From the NCBI GenBank assembly GCA_947470805.1, contig CANIVU010000011.1, positions 1-64,000 of the forward strand: a stretch of 64,000 bases of DNA, in the 5' to 3' direction. Below are positions 25,558 to 35,216 of the stretch, piece after piece (within the stretch, counting starts at the first letter, position 1; each line of letters starts with the position of its first letter). This DNA is from Acidobacteriota bacterium. GTDB taxonomy: Bacteria; Acidobacteriota; Terriglobia; Bryobacterales; Bryobacteraceae. Below the pieces are notes generated by a model. It made no database searches. It saw only the letters and a list, made by a program, of their open reading frames with translations, and had not been told where the DNA came from. The translations under genes and the position numbers were made by a program.

Positions 25558-26916
25558 CTAGATGTTGACGGCGCGGCGGGCGAGACCGAGGGCTTCGGTC
25601 CAGAAGCCGGAGTCGTGGTGGGCGCGGTGGACGACGTCGGTGAGGGCGGCCACGAATTTGTCGAGATGGGCGGTGGTGGCCAGCAGCGGCGGGGCGGCTT
25701 TGAGGACCAGGAAATTGTTGCCGCACATCTGGGTGAGGATGTCGTGATCCCGGAAGAGGCGCATGACCAGGACCTGGCCGAACATGCCGGGGTGGATGGC
25801 GCGGAAGGCTTCGAAGGGGAGGCGGAGCTTCAGGGAACTTGGCGCGACGAATTCGATGCCGCTGAGGAGGCCGGCGCCGCGGACCTCATTGATCATTTCG
25901 AAACCGGAGAGCGCGTGGGTGAGTTCGCGGCGGAGGTAGATGCCGGATTCGGTGGCGCGGGGGCCGAGGCTTTCCTTTTCGAGGACATCGAGCGTGGCGA
26001 GGCCGACGCGCATGGAGAGGCTGTTTTCGCTGAAGGTGGAGGTGTGGACGATGGAGCGTTTGAGGGAGGTGTAGACGGAGTTGTAGATGGCATCGGGCAT
26101 GAGCACGGCGCCGACAGGGATGAGGCCGCCGCTCAAGGCTTTGGCGAGGACGATCATGTCGGGTGCGAGGCCATGTTGCTGGCCGGCGAGGAAGGTGCCG
26201 GTGCGGTACATGCCGGTTTGGACTTCGTCGGAGACGAGCAGGGTGCCGTACTTTTTGCAAAGCTTGTGGGCGGCTGCGAGGTAGCCGGGGGCGGGGATCT
26301 GGATGCCGGCTTCGGCCTGGATGGGTTCGATGAAGAGGGCCGCGTACTTCTTCGTTTTGAGCTGGGTTTCGAGGGCTTCGAGGTTGTTGAAGGGGACGGC
26401 GGTGGTATCGGGCAGCATGGGGCCGAAGCCGTCGCGCCGGAAGTTGTCGCCCATCATCGACAGCGCGCCGCAGGTGAGGCCGTGGAAGGCGCCGTCGTAA
26501 TAGAGCAGTCCGGTGCGGCCGGTGTGGGCGCGGGCAAACTTGATGGCGGCTTCGACGCCTTCGCTGCCGGAACTGCAGAAGAAGGCTTTGGCCATGTTCG
26601 CGCCGGCGAGTGTGCAGAGGCGTCGGGAGAGTTCGCCGGCCAGTTCGGGCACGTGGCTTTGGAGCATGGCGGGGCCGCGGCGATCGAGTTCGTCGCGGAC
26701 GGCCTGGATGATTTCCGGATGGTTGTGCCCGGCGTTGTGGACGCAGTAGCCGGAGAGGAAATCGAGAATGACACGGCCGTCGGCGGTTTGCAGCTCAATC
26801 CCTTCGCATCTCTTGTACTGGACATTCAACTGGAGAATGTTCAGTAGCTTGACCCACTGGGGGTTCACGCGATCTTCGTAGACGGCGTCGGATTGAGAAA
26901 CAGCGGGCGAGGACAT
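25558..26916 (-). CDS. Class III PLP-dependent aminotransferase
   Basis: A 452-residue class III (acetylornithine/ornithine type) aminotransferase. The pyridoxal-phosphate signature is GTLLVSDEVQTGMYRTGTF followed by APDMIVLAKALSGGLIPVGAV, with the Schiff-base lysine in LAKALSGG near residue 275. FFCSSGSEGVEAAIKFARAHTG is the cofactor phosphate site, and IEPIQAEAGI is the family's glutamate motif. It is the first gene of the minus-strand type III PKS operon, seven bases upstream of the TPR-like gene. It may aminate a polyketide aldehyde or ketone, or supply a precursor; this is inference from context. Confidence 0.88.
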   Translation of the reverse strand: MSSPAVSQSDAVYEDRVNPQWVKLLNILQLNVQYKRCEGIELQTADGRVILDFLSGYCVHNAGHNHPEIIQAVRDELDRRGPAMLQSHVPELAGELSRRLCTLAGANMAKAFFCSSGSEGVEAAIKFARAHTGRTGLLYYDGAFHGLTCGALSMMGDNFRRDGFGPMLPDTTAVPFNNLEALETQLKTKKYAALFIEPIQAEAGIQIPAPGYLAAAHKLCKKYGTLLVSDEVQTGMYRTGTFLAGQQHGLAPDMIVLAKALSGGLIPVGAVLMPDAIYNSVYTSLKRSIVHTSTFSENSLSMRVGLATLDVLEKESLGPRATESGIYLRRELTHALSGFEMINEVRGAGLLSGIEFVAPSSLKLRLPFEAFRAIHPGMFGQVLVMRLFRDHDILTQMCGNNFLVLKAAPPLLATTAHLDKFVAALTDVVHRAHHDSGFWTEALGLARRAVNI

Positions 26917-26983
26917 GAGTTTGCCGGTCGTAATTACGGACGCCCTCTATCCCTGCGGCGTTACGTTTTTATTGGCGGACGTT

Positions 26984-29578
26984 TTACTGTCTAACGGCGA
27001 CGGTGGTGCCGGTGGGGCTATCGACGTTGTTGATGCGGATGACGATGGGCACGGCGGCGCCGATGGGGGCGGTGGCCGGTACGCGGGCGTTAATCTGGAT
27101 GAGGCCCTGGATCAAGCCGGGCGCGGCGCCGGAGTAGACGACGGGGGCGTCGATGTTGTTGATGCGAACCGTGACGCGGCCGGCGGGGTACTGCGGGAGA
27201 GGGGTTCCGGCGAGCTTGCCGGTTTGGCCGGGGGGCGTGGTTTGGCCGCCGCCGGTGGCGAAGATCTGGATGATGCTATTTCGCTGGGCAGCGTTGGCGG
27301 CGGTGTTGAGCGAGTTGTCCTGATTGAGAACCGCGCCGAGGCCGGTGCCGGTGGCGCTTTGGGTGAAGATGGCCGGGGCGGTGGGGGCGACGGCGACTTC
27401 AACTTCGTCCGATTGCGCGCCCTGGTATTCGACCTTGAGCTTGGCGGTGGTCTTGCCCTGGAGTTCGTAGGGGACGATGGCGGAGATCTGTTTTTCGGTG
27501 GTGTAGATCATGGGCGAGGGCTGGCCATCGAAGAGGACGCGGGTGTTGGCGAGTGAGTCGGTGATGCCCGTGCGGTCGGTGGTGAGTTCGAGGGTTTTGA
27601 TTTCCGCCGGGCCCATGAGGGTGCCGTAGATGGTGACGATTTCACCGGGGGCGACGGGGCCAACTTTAAAGCTGGCGGCGTTGAGAATGCCGTTGGCGAC
27701 GATGGCGGGTTTGGCGGTGGATTGGACCACTGTGAACGATACGTCGTTGGTGAGTTTGATGGAGCCGGTGCGTTCGGCGCCGGTGAAGTTGGGGGTGGTG
27801 GTGAAGTCGACGGCGCCGGAGCCGTTGATGGAGGAGAAGCCGGAGATGGTGATCCAGAGATCTGTGGTGGAGGGGGTCCACTGGCAGCCGAGGGAGCCGT
27901 TGACGGTGAAGCGGCCGTTGGCGTTGCCGCCGGCGACGGTGGCGCGTTGGGGGGCGATGGAGAGCGTGCAGCCGCCGCCGGACTGGCTGACGTTGAATGT
28001 CAGGTTGCCGATGCGGATGGTGCCGGTGCGGGTGGTGGCGGAGGGGTTGGCGGGGATGGAGTAATCGACCTGGCCGTTGCCGGTGCCGCTGGCTCCGGCG
28101 GTGATGGTGATCCAGGGGACGGAGGACTGGGCGGTCCACTGGCAGGTGGAGGTGATGGCGATGGTGCCTTGGAAGGCGTTGGAGGGGATGTTGGTGTTGG
28201 ACGTGGGGGCGATGGAGAGTTCGCAGGCGGCGCCGGGCTGGGTGACGGTGAAGATGCGGTTGCCGACGGTGATGAGGCCGGTGCGGGTGCCGGGGGTGGT
28301 GTTGGGGGCGGCCGTGAAGCTGAGGGTGGCGTTGGCGTTGCCGCTGGCGCCGGAGACGATGGTGATCCAGGGGACGTTTGCGGCGGCGGTCCAGTTGCAG
28401 CCGGTGGTGGAGGAGATTTCAAAGCTGCCGCCGCCGCCGGAGGAGGGGACTTCGACGGCGCTGGAGGAGATTTCCAGAGAGCAGCCGGCGGCGTCCTGGG
28501 TGACCAGGAAGGCGGTGCCGCCGATGGTGATGGAGCCGGTGCGCTGGGTGGGCGTGGGGTTGGGATCGGCCCGGAAGCTGAGGGTGGCTGTGCCGGTGCC
28601 GGAGGCGGCGCTGGTGATGGTGAGCCAGGGAGCGGTGGTAGCGGCGGCCCACTGGCAGCTCGTCGTGATGGTGAAGGAGCCGGTGCCGCCGAGTGCGGTG
28701 ACGTTTTGGGTGGTGGGGGCGAGGGAGAAGGTGCAGGCGCCGCCTTCCTGTTGCACGGAGAAAGTGGCGTCGCCAACGGTGATGCGGCCGGTGCGGGGGC
28801 TGGCGGTGGTGTTGGCGGCGGCGGTCCAGGAGAGGGTGCCGTTGCCGGTGCCGGAGGAGCCGACGGGGATGGTGAGCCAGGAGGAATCGCTGATGGCGCT
28901 GCGGGCGCAGCTGGAGACATTGGCGGTGATGGTGACGGAGCCGGATTCGGCGGAGGCGCGGATCTGCTGGAAGCTGGGGGCGAGGGTGAAGCTGCAGGCG
29001 GGGTTCTGGTTGATGGTGAGGGTGTCGTTACCGACGTTGATGGTGGCGCTGCGGGCGTCTTTGGTGGTGTTGGGGGCGACGCGGTAGGAGAAGCTGCCGT
29101 TGCCGGTGGTGGCGCCGCCGGTGATGGTGATCCAGGAGGCGGAGGTGGTGGGGGTCCACGAACATTCCGAAGTGGTGGTGACGTTGGCGGTGCCGGTGCC
29201 GCCATCGGCGGTGATGGTGGCCGAGGCGGGGGAGATGTTGTAGGTACAGGCGATACCGGACTGGGTGACCGAGAACGTGGCGAGGCCGCCGTTGACGGTG
29301 ATGGTGCCGATGCGCTGGTTCGGGGAGGCGTTGGCCTGGACAGAGTAGCCGACGGTGGAGGGGTTGGCGGTGCCGCCGCCGAAGCTGATTGTGATCCAGG
29401 GAACGTTGCTGGTGGCGGATTTGGCGCAGTTGGACGGGGTGCCCGTGATGGTGAATGTGCCGTTACTGGCGGTGGCGTTGGCGAAGGCGCCGGTGTTGTT
29501 GAGGGTGACCGAGGTACAGGTCTGGGCCTGGAGGCCGATTGCAAAGAACAGCGCCGCGAGCGCGACCCGTAAAGTCAT
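26984..29578 (-). CDS. Secreted protein with seven BACON domains and Solibacter C-terminal domain
   Basis: An 864-residue secreted protein. After the signal peptide (MTLRVALAALFFAIGLQAQ), seven consecutive ~85-residue BACON-type repeats follow. Each has a C-x-W or equivalent core, a PWITI/SWLTI motif, and a terminal ITV-x-F-V-Q strand. The C-terminal ~210 residues form the TIGR03437-type domain (NAASFKVGPVAPGEIVTIYGTLMGP, ISAIVPYELQGKTTAKLKVEYQG, GAVLNQDNSLNTAANAAQRNSIIQIFATGGGQT). BACON domains are thought to bind carbohydrate or mucin-like polymers; a surface role is likely. The repeats are very similar at DNA level. Confidence 0.9.
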   Translation of the reverse strand: MTLRVALAALFFAIGLQAQTCTSVTLNNTGAFANATASNGTFTITGTPSNCAKSATSNVPWITISFGGGTANPSTVGYSVQANASPNQRIGTITVNGGLATFSVTQSGIACTYNISPASATITADGGTGTANVTTTSECSWTPTTSASWITITGGATTGNGSFSYRVAPNTTKDARSATINVGNDTLTINQNPACSFTLAPSFQQIRASAESGSVTITANVSSCARSAISDSSWLTIPVGSSGTGNGTLSWTAAANTTASPRTGRITVGDATFSVQQEGGACTFSLAPTTQNVTALGGTGSFTITTSCQWAAATTAPWLTITSAASGTGTATLSFRADPNPTPTQRTGSITIGGTAFLVTQDAAGCSLEISSSAVEVPSSGGGGSFEISSTTGCNWTAAANVPWITIVSGASGNANATLSFTAAPNTTPGTRTGLITVGNRIFTVTQPGAACELSIAPTSNTNIPSNAFQGTIAITSTCQWTAQSSVPWITITAGASGTGNGQVDYSIPANPSATTRTGTIRIGNLTFNVSQSGGGCTLSIAPQRATVAGGNANGRFTVNGSLGCQWTPSTTDLWITISGFSSINGSGAVDFTTTPNFTGAERTGSIKLTNDVSFTVVQSTAKPAIVANGILNAASFKVGPVAPGEIVTIYGTLMGPAEIKTLELTTDRTGITDSLANTRVLFDGQPSPMIYTTEKQISAIVPYELQGKTTAKLKVEYQGAQSDEVEVAVAPTAPAIFTQSATGTGLGAVLNQDNSLNTAANAAQRNSIIQIFATGGGQTTPPGQTGKLAGTPLPQYPAGRVTVRINNIDAPVVYSGAAPGLIQGLIQINARVPATAPIGAAVPIVIRINNVDSPTGTTVAVRQ

Positions 29579-29605
29579 AACCGATGATAAACCCCGAAAC
29601 TGAGA

Positions 29606-30616
29606 TCAAGTTGCTGCCGGACGGTCCACTTTTCCAGCGAATCGGCGATAGAGGAACACCGCGTAGGCGCAGGAGAGGAGAAAAGCCGGAATCCACCATA
29701 CTAGCCCGATTTGGAGGCCGTATTGGGACGCGGCACCGTTATGGATGGTTAATCCGGGGTTTCCGATGCCGGGAAGGATGCTGGGGAAGACGCTGAAGAC
29801 GACGCTGAGCAACATGCCCAAGAGGAAGGCGCAGGAGCCGAGGAACTTGTGGGAGCCGCGGGAGGCGGTGAGGCCGAAGATGGCGAGGATGGGGAAGGCG
29901 ACGCCGATGGGGTAGCGACCGAAGTTATCGAACAGGCCGGGGCGGACGTACTGGCTGACCAACGTGACGATGGGGGTGAGAACGGTGAGGGCGATCCAGA
30001 GGTGTTTGGCGGCTTCGAGGGCTCTGTTTTCAATGGGTTTGTGGGTGCGATAGGCGACCCAGAGGGCGCCGTGGTGGAGCAGGGCGACGGTGGCGAGGAG
30101 GGCGACCAGCACCGTGTACCAATCGAGAATGCCGGGGTTGGGGCCCGGGGTGAAGGTGGTCCAGAGGGGGAGGAAGAATTCGCCATTCGAGTCGAGCGGG
30201 ACGCCGCGGATGACGTTGCCGAGGGCGGCTCCGAAGAAGATGCAGAGGAGGGCGGAAGAGCCGGAAAAGATGACATCCCAGAAGGGGTTCCAGAGGGCGT
30301 TGTGGAGCAGGTGGCGGGATTCGATGGCGATGCCGCGGAGGATCAGCAGCCATAAAACCACCATTAATGGGAGATAGAGGCCCGAAAACGCGGCAGAAAA
30401 CGGAGAAGGAAAGGCGAAGAAAAAGGTGCCGCCCCCGGCGAGGAGCCAGACCTCGTTGCCATCCCAGAAGGGGCCGATGGAGGCGAGGATCTGTTCGCGT
30501 TCTTCGTCGGTTTTTGCGAGTAAAAGGTGGAGGGCGCCGGCGCCGAGATCGAAGCCGTCGAGCAAGACATAGATAGCTAGGGATAAGGCGATGAGCCAGA
30601 ACCAGAGGGCTTCCAT
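29606..30616 (-). CDS. cydB: Cytochrome bd ubiquinol oxidase subunit II
   Basis: A 336-residue multi-spanning membrane protein, subunit II of the bd quinol:O2 oxidoreductase. The N-terminus MEALWFWLIALSLAIYVLLDGFDLGAGALHLLL and the motif IGPFWDGNEVWLLAGGGTFFFAFP are diagnostic of CydB, as are ILRGIAIESRH and the length. It starts directly after the cydA stop (TAAATG), so the pair is translated together. It is the last gene of the six-gene efflux/oxidase operon. A small CydX-type subunit was not seen after it; the next gene downstream is the BACON protein, 27 bases away on the same strand. Confidence 0.95.
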   Translation of the reverse strand: MEALWFWLIALSLAIYVLLDGFDLGAGALHLLLAKTDEEREQILASIGPFWDGNEVWLLAGGGTFFFAFPSPFSAAFSGLYLPLMVVLWLLILRGIAIESRHLLHNALWNPFWDVIFSGSSALLCIFFGAALGNVIRGVPLDSNGEFFLPLWTTFTPGPNPGILDWYTVLVALLATVALLHHGALWVAYRTHKPIENRALEAAKHLWIALTVLTPIVTLVSQYVRPGLFDNFGRYPIGVAFPILAIFGLTASRGSHKFLGSCAFLLGMLLSVVFSVFPSILPGIGNPGLTIHNGAASQYGLQIGLVWWIPAFLLSCAYAVFLYRRFAGKVDRPAAT

Positions 30617-31933
30617 TTATTCGGGACCTTTGGCGAGTTCGCGTTGGATGAGGAAGAGGAAGAGCATGCTGAGCAGGGCGTAGAGGCCGAGGAAGCCCAG
30701 GAGGGTGAAGAGGGTGTTGCCGGCGGAGACGCGGGTGGAGTAGCCGTCGGCGGTACGGAGGAGGCCGTAGACGAGCCAGGGCTGGCGGCCGAGCTCGGCG
30801 GTCATCCAGCCGAAGGTAGTGGCGATGTAGGGGAGGGGGAAGGCGAGGAGGAGGGCCCAGAGGAGGGGTTTGTTGGTGTCGAGCCTTTTCAGGCGGAGGG
30901 CCAGGAAGGACAGGAGGGAGAGGGCGATCATGACCGTGCCGAGGCCGACCATGATGTGGAAGGAGTAGAAGAGGAGGCCGATGTTATCGGGCCATTGATC
31001 GCGGGGGACGTCGTTGAGGCCTTTGACTTCGGCGTTCCAGCGGCCGTAGGAGATGAAGCTCAAGACTTTGGGGAGGGTGATGGGATTATCGATGCGCTGG
31101 TTTTCGACGTCGGGTTGGCCGATCACGTTCAGACTGGCGCCGGATTTTGTATCGAAGTGGCCCTCCATAGCGGCGAGGGCGACGGGCTGATACTGGGCGA
31201 CCATTTTGCCCTGGATATCGCCAGTAGGGAAGGCGACCATTAGCGACGAGAGGGCGAAGGCGGGGACGCCGATGGTGAGGAAGAGGCGGCCGTATTCGGT
31301 GTGTTTGTTGGAGAGCAGGTAGAAAGCGCCGACGGCGCACATGACGGCGGAGGCGGTGACGACGGAGGCGGTCATGTTGTGGGCGTATTGGACGAAGGTC
31401 CAGGGATTCAACAGGAGCGCCGAGAGGGAGTCGAGGATGATTTCGCCGTTGGGGCCGATGCGGTGGCCGACGGGGTGCTGCATCCAGGAGTCGGTGGCGA
31501 TGATGAAGAAGCCGCTCAACCAGGAGCCGAGGAATACGGCGAGGGAGGCGAACCAATGGATACGGGGGCCGACCTTTTCGCGACCGTAGAGGAGGATACC
31601 GAGGAAGGAGGATTCGAGGAAAAACGAGTACATTCCTTCCATGGCGAGGAGTTGGCCGATGACGCCGCCGGTGGCTTTGGAGAAGCGGGACCAGTTGGTG
31701 CCGAACTGGAATTCCATGGGGATGCCGGTGACGACGCCCATGGCGAAGTTGATGCCGAAGATTTTCGTCCAGAAGCGGGCGGCGTTTTCGTAGAGCGGGT
31801 TGCCGGTGCGCAGTGCGAGCGTCTTCAAGATGAAGATGAGCAGAGCGAGGCCCATCGTCAACTGGGGGAAGAGGTAGTGGTAAGTGATCGTGAACGCGAA
31901 GTGGAGTCTATGCAGCCCGAGGGCGGAATCCAT
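30617..31933 (-). CDS. cydA: Cytochrome bd ubiquinol oxidase subunit I (short Q-loop type)
   Basis: A 438-residue haem-bearing subunit of cytochrome bd. The start at 31933 is chosen: [22 protein letters not shown] is the expected N-terminus carrying a haem-ligand histidine, and the ATG overlaps the DUF2892 stop as TAATG. Other landmarks are ATDSWMQHPVG (histidine), FGINFAMGVVTGIPMEFQFGTNW and the quinol-site region GWMTAELGRQPWLVYG. The length lacks the long Q-loop extension of E. coli CydA (522 residues), so this is the short-Q-loop or CIO-like class. Such oxidases have high O2 affinity and tolerate sulfide, NO and cyanide. Confidence 0.95.
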   Translation of the reverse strand: MDSALGLHRLHFAFTITYHYLFPQLTMGLALLIFILKTLALRTGNPLYENAARFWTKIFGINFAMGVVTGIPMEFQFGTNWSRFSKATGGVIGQLLAMEGMYSFFLESSFLGILLYGREKVGPRIHWFASLAVFLGSWLSGFFIIATDSWMQHPVGHRIGPNGEIILDSLSALLLNPWTFVQYAHNMTASVVTASAVMCAVGAFYLLSNKHTEYGRLFLTIGVPAFALSSLMVAFPTGDIQGKMVAQYQPVALAAMEGHFDTKSGASLNVIGQPDVENQRIDNPITLPKVLSFISYGRWNAEVKGLNDVPRDQWPDNIGLLFYSFHIMVGLGTVMIALSLLSFLALRLKRLDTNKPLLWALLLAFPLPYIATTFGWMTAELGRQPWLVYGLLRTADGYSTRVSAGNTLFTLLGFLGLYALLSMLFLFLIQRELAKGPE

Positions 31934-32121
31934 TAGCCTTGTAATCCCATCTTCCTCAATATTGTCATCATCGGGCACCAATTGGTGAACGCCGATTGAA
32001 ACAGGTTGAGGCCAACGAAGGCGGTGAAGAGGTACCAGTTGGGATTGACGAAGTATCCGAGGGCCACACTGGCCATGACGACGACACCAGCGACGAGGCG
32101 GAGGGCGCGATCTACGTTCAT
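31933..32121 (-). CDS. DUF2892 (YgaP-like) inner membrane protein
   Basis: A 62-residue protein of two hydrophobic helices in a short loop: [39 protein letters not shown] and then [18 protein letters not shown]. The pattern NxDR-x8-G and the FTNWCP tail is the YgaP transmembrane/DUF2892 signature. The rhodanese domain of E. coli YgaP is missing, so only the membrane part is present. It lies between the RND pump gene (4-base ATGA overlap) and cydA (1-base overlap). A link to sulfur or reactive sulfur species is suggested by the family but is not shown here. Confidence 0.85.
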   Translation of the reverse strand: MNVDRALRLVAGVVVMASVALGYFVNPNWYLFTAFVGLNLFQSAFTNWCPMMTILRKMGLQG

Positions 32122-35100
32122 TGTTTTAAATCTCCTGAGCGATTGGCGATGAAGTACAGGATGGGGACGGTGACCCGGGACAGCATGAGCGAGGCGATTT
32201 CGCCGGCCATGAGCGAGATGGCGAGGCCTTGGAAAATGGGGTCGAACAAGATGACCAGGCTGCCGGCGACTACGGCTGCCGCCGTTAGCATCATGGGGCG
32301 GAATCGGACGGCGCCGGCGTCGATGACGGCCAAGTCGAGCGGCATGCCCTCTTTGCGGCGGAGCTCGATGAAATCGACCAGGATGATGGAGTTACGGACG
32401 ACGATACCGGCGCCGGCGATGAAGCCGATCATCGAGGTGGCGGTGAAGAAGGCGTTGAGCGCGCCGTGGGCGGGGAGGATGCCGACGAGCGAGAAGGGGA
32501 TGGCGGCCATGATCAGCAGGGGTGTGAGGAAGCTTTCAAACCAGCCGACGACGAGGATGTAGATGAGGATGAGCACGGCGCCGAAGGCGATCCCGAGATC
32601 GTGGAAGACCTCTTTGGTGATGAACCATTCGCCGTCCCATTTGACGGTGTAGGCACCGGCGATCTTGTCGACTTTGTCGGAGAGGTCGAAGATGACGTAG
32701 ACGGGGCTTTCTACGACGCCGGCGACGTCGGCGGTGACGTAGGTGACCGGTTGGAGGTTCTTGCGGTAGATGGTTTTGTCGGCGATGCCTTCCTCGACCG
32801 TGACGAATTCGGAGAGGGCGACGCCGTTGACGCGGAGGGAGAGGAACGTTTCGGGGCGAGAGCGGAGAGCGCGGTCGAGCCGGACTTGGATGGGGATGTC
32901 CTCTTTGGCGTTGTCGTCATGGAGGAGGCCGACGGAGTGGCCGGCGGCGGCGAGTTCGAGGGTGCGGGCGAGCATTTCGGCGGTGATGCCGTTGGCGGCC
33001 GCTTTCGATTCATCGAGCTTGTAGCGGCGGCGGGGTTGATCGTCTTCGCCGTACCAATCGATGTCGACGACGCCGTTGGTCTTTTCGAGGACGCTCATGA
33101 TCTCCTTCGCTACTCGGTCGCGGCCCTTGGCGTCGGGCCCATAGACTTCGGCGACGAGGGTTTGGAGGACGGGCGGGCCGGGGGGGACTTCGGCGACCTG
33201 AATGCGGGCGTTGAAGTGCTTGGCGATGGGCAGGAGGCGTTGGCGCATTTGGCGGGCGATGGCGTGGGAGTCGCTCTTGCGGTCGTGTTTGTTTTTGAGG
33301 TTGACCTGGATGTCGGCCATGTTGGGGGCCGAACGCAGGAAGTAGTGGCGGACGAGGCCGTTGAAGTTATAGGGGCTGGCGGTGCCGGAGTACGTCTGGA
33401 CGTCGGTAACTTCGGGCTGGTCGAGGGTGGCGTCGGCTAATGCACGGGCGGCGCGCGCGGTCTCTTCGAGCGGGGTGCCTTCGGGCATGTTGATGATGAC
33501 CTGGAACTCGCTCTTGTTGTCGAAGGGCAGCATCTTTACTTGAACGAACTTGATGTAGATGAGGCCGCAGGCGGCCAGCAGCATGAAGGCGACGGCGCCG
33601 AGGAAGGACCAGCGGAAGAAGGGTTGATGGATGAGCTTGTCCATCCACTTCCGGTACAGGATGGTGAGTTTGTCTTCGTGGCCGTCGTGGTGGCCGGAGT
33701 TATCGTGCTTGAGTAAGCGGACGGTGGCCCAGGGAGTTACTAAGAACGCGACTAATAGGGAGAAGACCATGGCGGCGGTGGCGCCAATGGGGATTGGGCG
33801 CATGTAGGGACCCATGAGGCCGCCGACGAAGGCCATGGGGAGGATGGCGGCGATGACGGTGAGGGTAGCGAGGATGGTGGGGTTGCCGACTTCGTCGACG
33901 GCTTCGATGGCGATGTCGGTGAGCGATCGGCCGTCGTTGGACGCCATACGGGCGTGGCGGACGACGTTTTCGACGATGACGATGGCGTCGTCGACGAGGA
34001 TGCCGATGGAGAAGATGAGGGCGAATAATGTGATGCGGTTCAGCGTGTAGCCGTAGAGGTAGAAGACGGTGAGGGTGAGGGCGAGGGTGACCGGGATGGC
34101 GACGAAGACGATGCCGGATTCGCGGACGCCGAGGGTGAGGCCGATTAAGAGCGTGACCGAGAAGATGGCGATGGCCATGTGGAAGAGGAGCTCGTTCGAC
34201 TTTTCCGAGGCCGTTTCGCCGTAGTGTCGGGTGATGGCGATTTCGACGCCTGCCGGGAGGGTGTCCTTCTTTACGGCTTGCACACGTTCGAGAACGTCGC
34301 TGGCAACCGCGATGGCGTTGGTGCTTTTGCGTTTGGCGACCGATATCGTGACCGCCGATTGGAACTGGCGGTTGGGCGTGGAGTATTGGACGATTTGCGT
34401 GGGTTCGGCGGCTTCGTCGGTGACCTGGGCGACCTCTTCGAGATGCACGTTATTGGCGATGACGCGGCGTTTCGCTTCGGCGGCGGTGCGGAAGAGGCGG
34501 CCGGCTTCGAGCTTGATTTCGCGGCGATTTTCAGTGGTCTGGCCGGCGGGAAGGAGTTGGTTGGCCTGGCCCAGGGCGCGCTCCACTTGGAGGGGGCTGA
34601 GGTTGCGGGCGGCGAGTTTGGCCGGGTCGAGCGTGACGCGAAGTTCGCGGCGGCGGCCGCCGAGGATTTTGACTTCGCTGACGTCGGGCGTTTGGGAGAT
34701 GGTGTCCTGGAGCTGGGCGGCGATGCGGCGGAGGGTGGCGTCGTCGTACTTGCTGGAGTGAAGGGTCAGGGCCAGGATGGGCACGTCGTCGATGGCGCGG
34801 GGCTTGACGATGGGCGGCGTGGCGCCGGGGGGGATGCGGTCGAAGTTGGCTTGCAGCTTCTGGTTGAGATTGACGATGGAGCGTTCGTAATCCTCGCCCA
34901 CTTTGAAGCGGACGATCAGCATGGAGCCACCGGGCTGGGAGGTGGAGTAGATGTATTCGACGCCGGGGATCTCCCAGAGGAGCTTTTCCATGGGGCCGGT
35001 GACGCGCTGTTCGACTTCGGCGGGGGTGGCGCCGGGCATGCCGACGAAGACGTCGACCATGGGGACGATGATTTGGGGTTCCTCTTCGCGTGGGAGCTTC

Positions 35101-35216
35101 CAGACGGCGAAGGCACCGGCGGCGAGGGAGGCGGCGATGAAGAGGGGCGTGAGCTTGGAGTGGATCCAGGCGGCGGCGAGGCGGCCGGCGATGCCCAGCG
35201 GTTTGGGGGAGCTCAT
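32118..35216 (-). CDS. RND efflux transporter permease
   Basis: A 1032-residue inner-membrane proton-driven exporter of the AcrB/HAE-type RND superfamily. It has 12 predicted membrane helices, two large periplasmic loops and the proton-relay aspartates in helix 4 ([20 protein letters not shown]). The periplasmic segment [28 protein letters not shown] is typical. The last helices include [18 protein letters not shown]. It overlaps the adaptor gene by four bases and DUF2892 by four bases. Together with the adaptor and the TolC-type channel it forms a complete tripartite pump. The substrate is not evident; no metal-binding Met/His pattern typical of CusA was noticed. Confidence 0.94.
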   Translation of the reverse strand: MSSPKPLGIAGRLAAAWIHSKLTPLFIAASLAAGAFAVWKLPREEEPQIIVPMVDVFVGMPGATPAEVEQRVTGPMEKLLWEIPGVEYIYSTSQPGGSMLIVRFKVGEDYERSIVNLNQKLQANFDRIPPGATPPIVKPRAIDDVPILALTLHSSKYDDATLRRIAAQLQDTISQTPDVSEVKILGGRRRELRVTLDPAKLAARNLSPLQVERALGQANQLLPAGQTTENRREIKLEAGRLFRTAAEAKRRVIANNVHLEEVAQVTDEAAEPTQIVQYSTPNRQFQSAVTISVAKRKSTNAIAVASDVLERVQAVKKDTLPAGVEIAITRHYGETASEKSNELLFHMAIAIFSVTLLIGLTLGVRESGIVFVAIPVTLALTLTVFYLYGYTLNRITLFALIFSIGILVDDAIVIVENVVRHARMASNDGRSLTDIAIEAVDEVGNPTILATLTVIAAILPMAFVGGLMGPYMRPIPIGATAAMVFSLLVAFLVTPWATVRLLKHDNSGHHDGHEDKLTILYRKWMDKLIHQPFFRWSFLGAVAFMLLAACGLIYIKFVQVKMLPFDNKSEFQVIINMPEGTPLEETARAARALADATLDQPEVTDVQTYSGTASPYNFNGLVRHYFLRSAPNMADIQVNLKNKHDRKSDSHAIARQMRQRLLPIAKHFNARIQVAEVPPGPPVLQTLVAEVYGPDAKGRDRVAKEIMSVLEKTNGVVDIDWYGEDDQPRRRYKLDESKAAANGITAEMLARTLELAAAGHSVGLLHDDNAKEDIPIQVRLDRALRSRPETFLSLRVNGVALSEFVTVEEGIADKTIYRKNLQPVTYVTADVAGVVESPVYVIFDLSDKVDKIAGAYTVKWDGEWFITKEVFHDLGIAFGAVLILIYILVVGWFESFLTPLLIMAAIPFSLVGILPAHGALNAFFTATSMIGFIAGAGIVVRNSIILVDFIELRRKEGMPLDLAVIDAGAVRFRPMMLTAAAVVAGSLVILFDPIFQGLAISLMAGEIASLMLSRVTVPILYFIANRSGDLKQ

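Noticed and set aside
25006-26847. 613-residue plus-strand open frame
   Set aside because: Antisense of the aminotransferase and TPR-like genes; acidic and glycine-rich shadow composition.
28000-29544. 514-residue proline/serine-rich minus-strand frame
   Set aside because: Shifted frame of the BACON gene; repeats only reflect the BACON DNA repeats.
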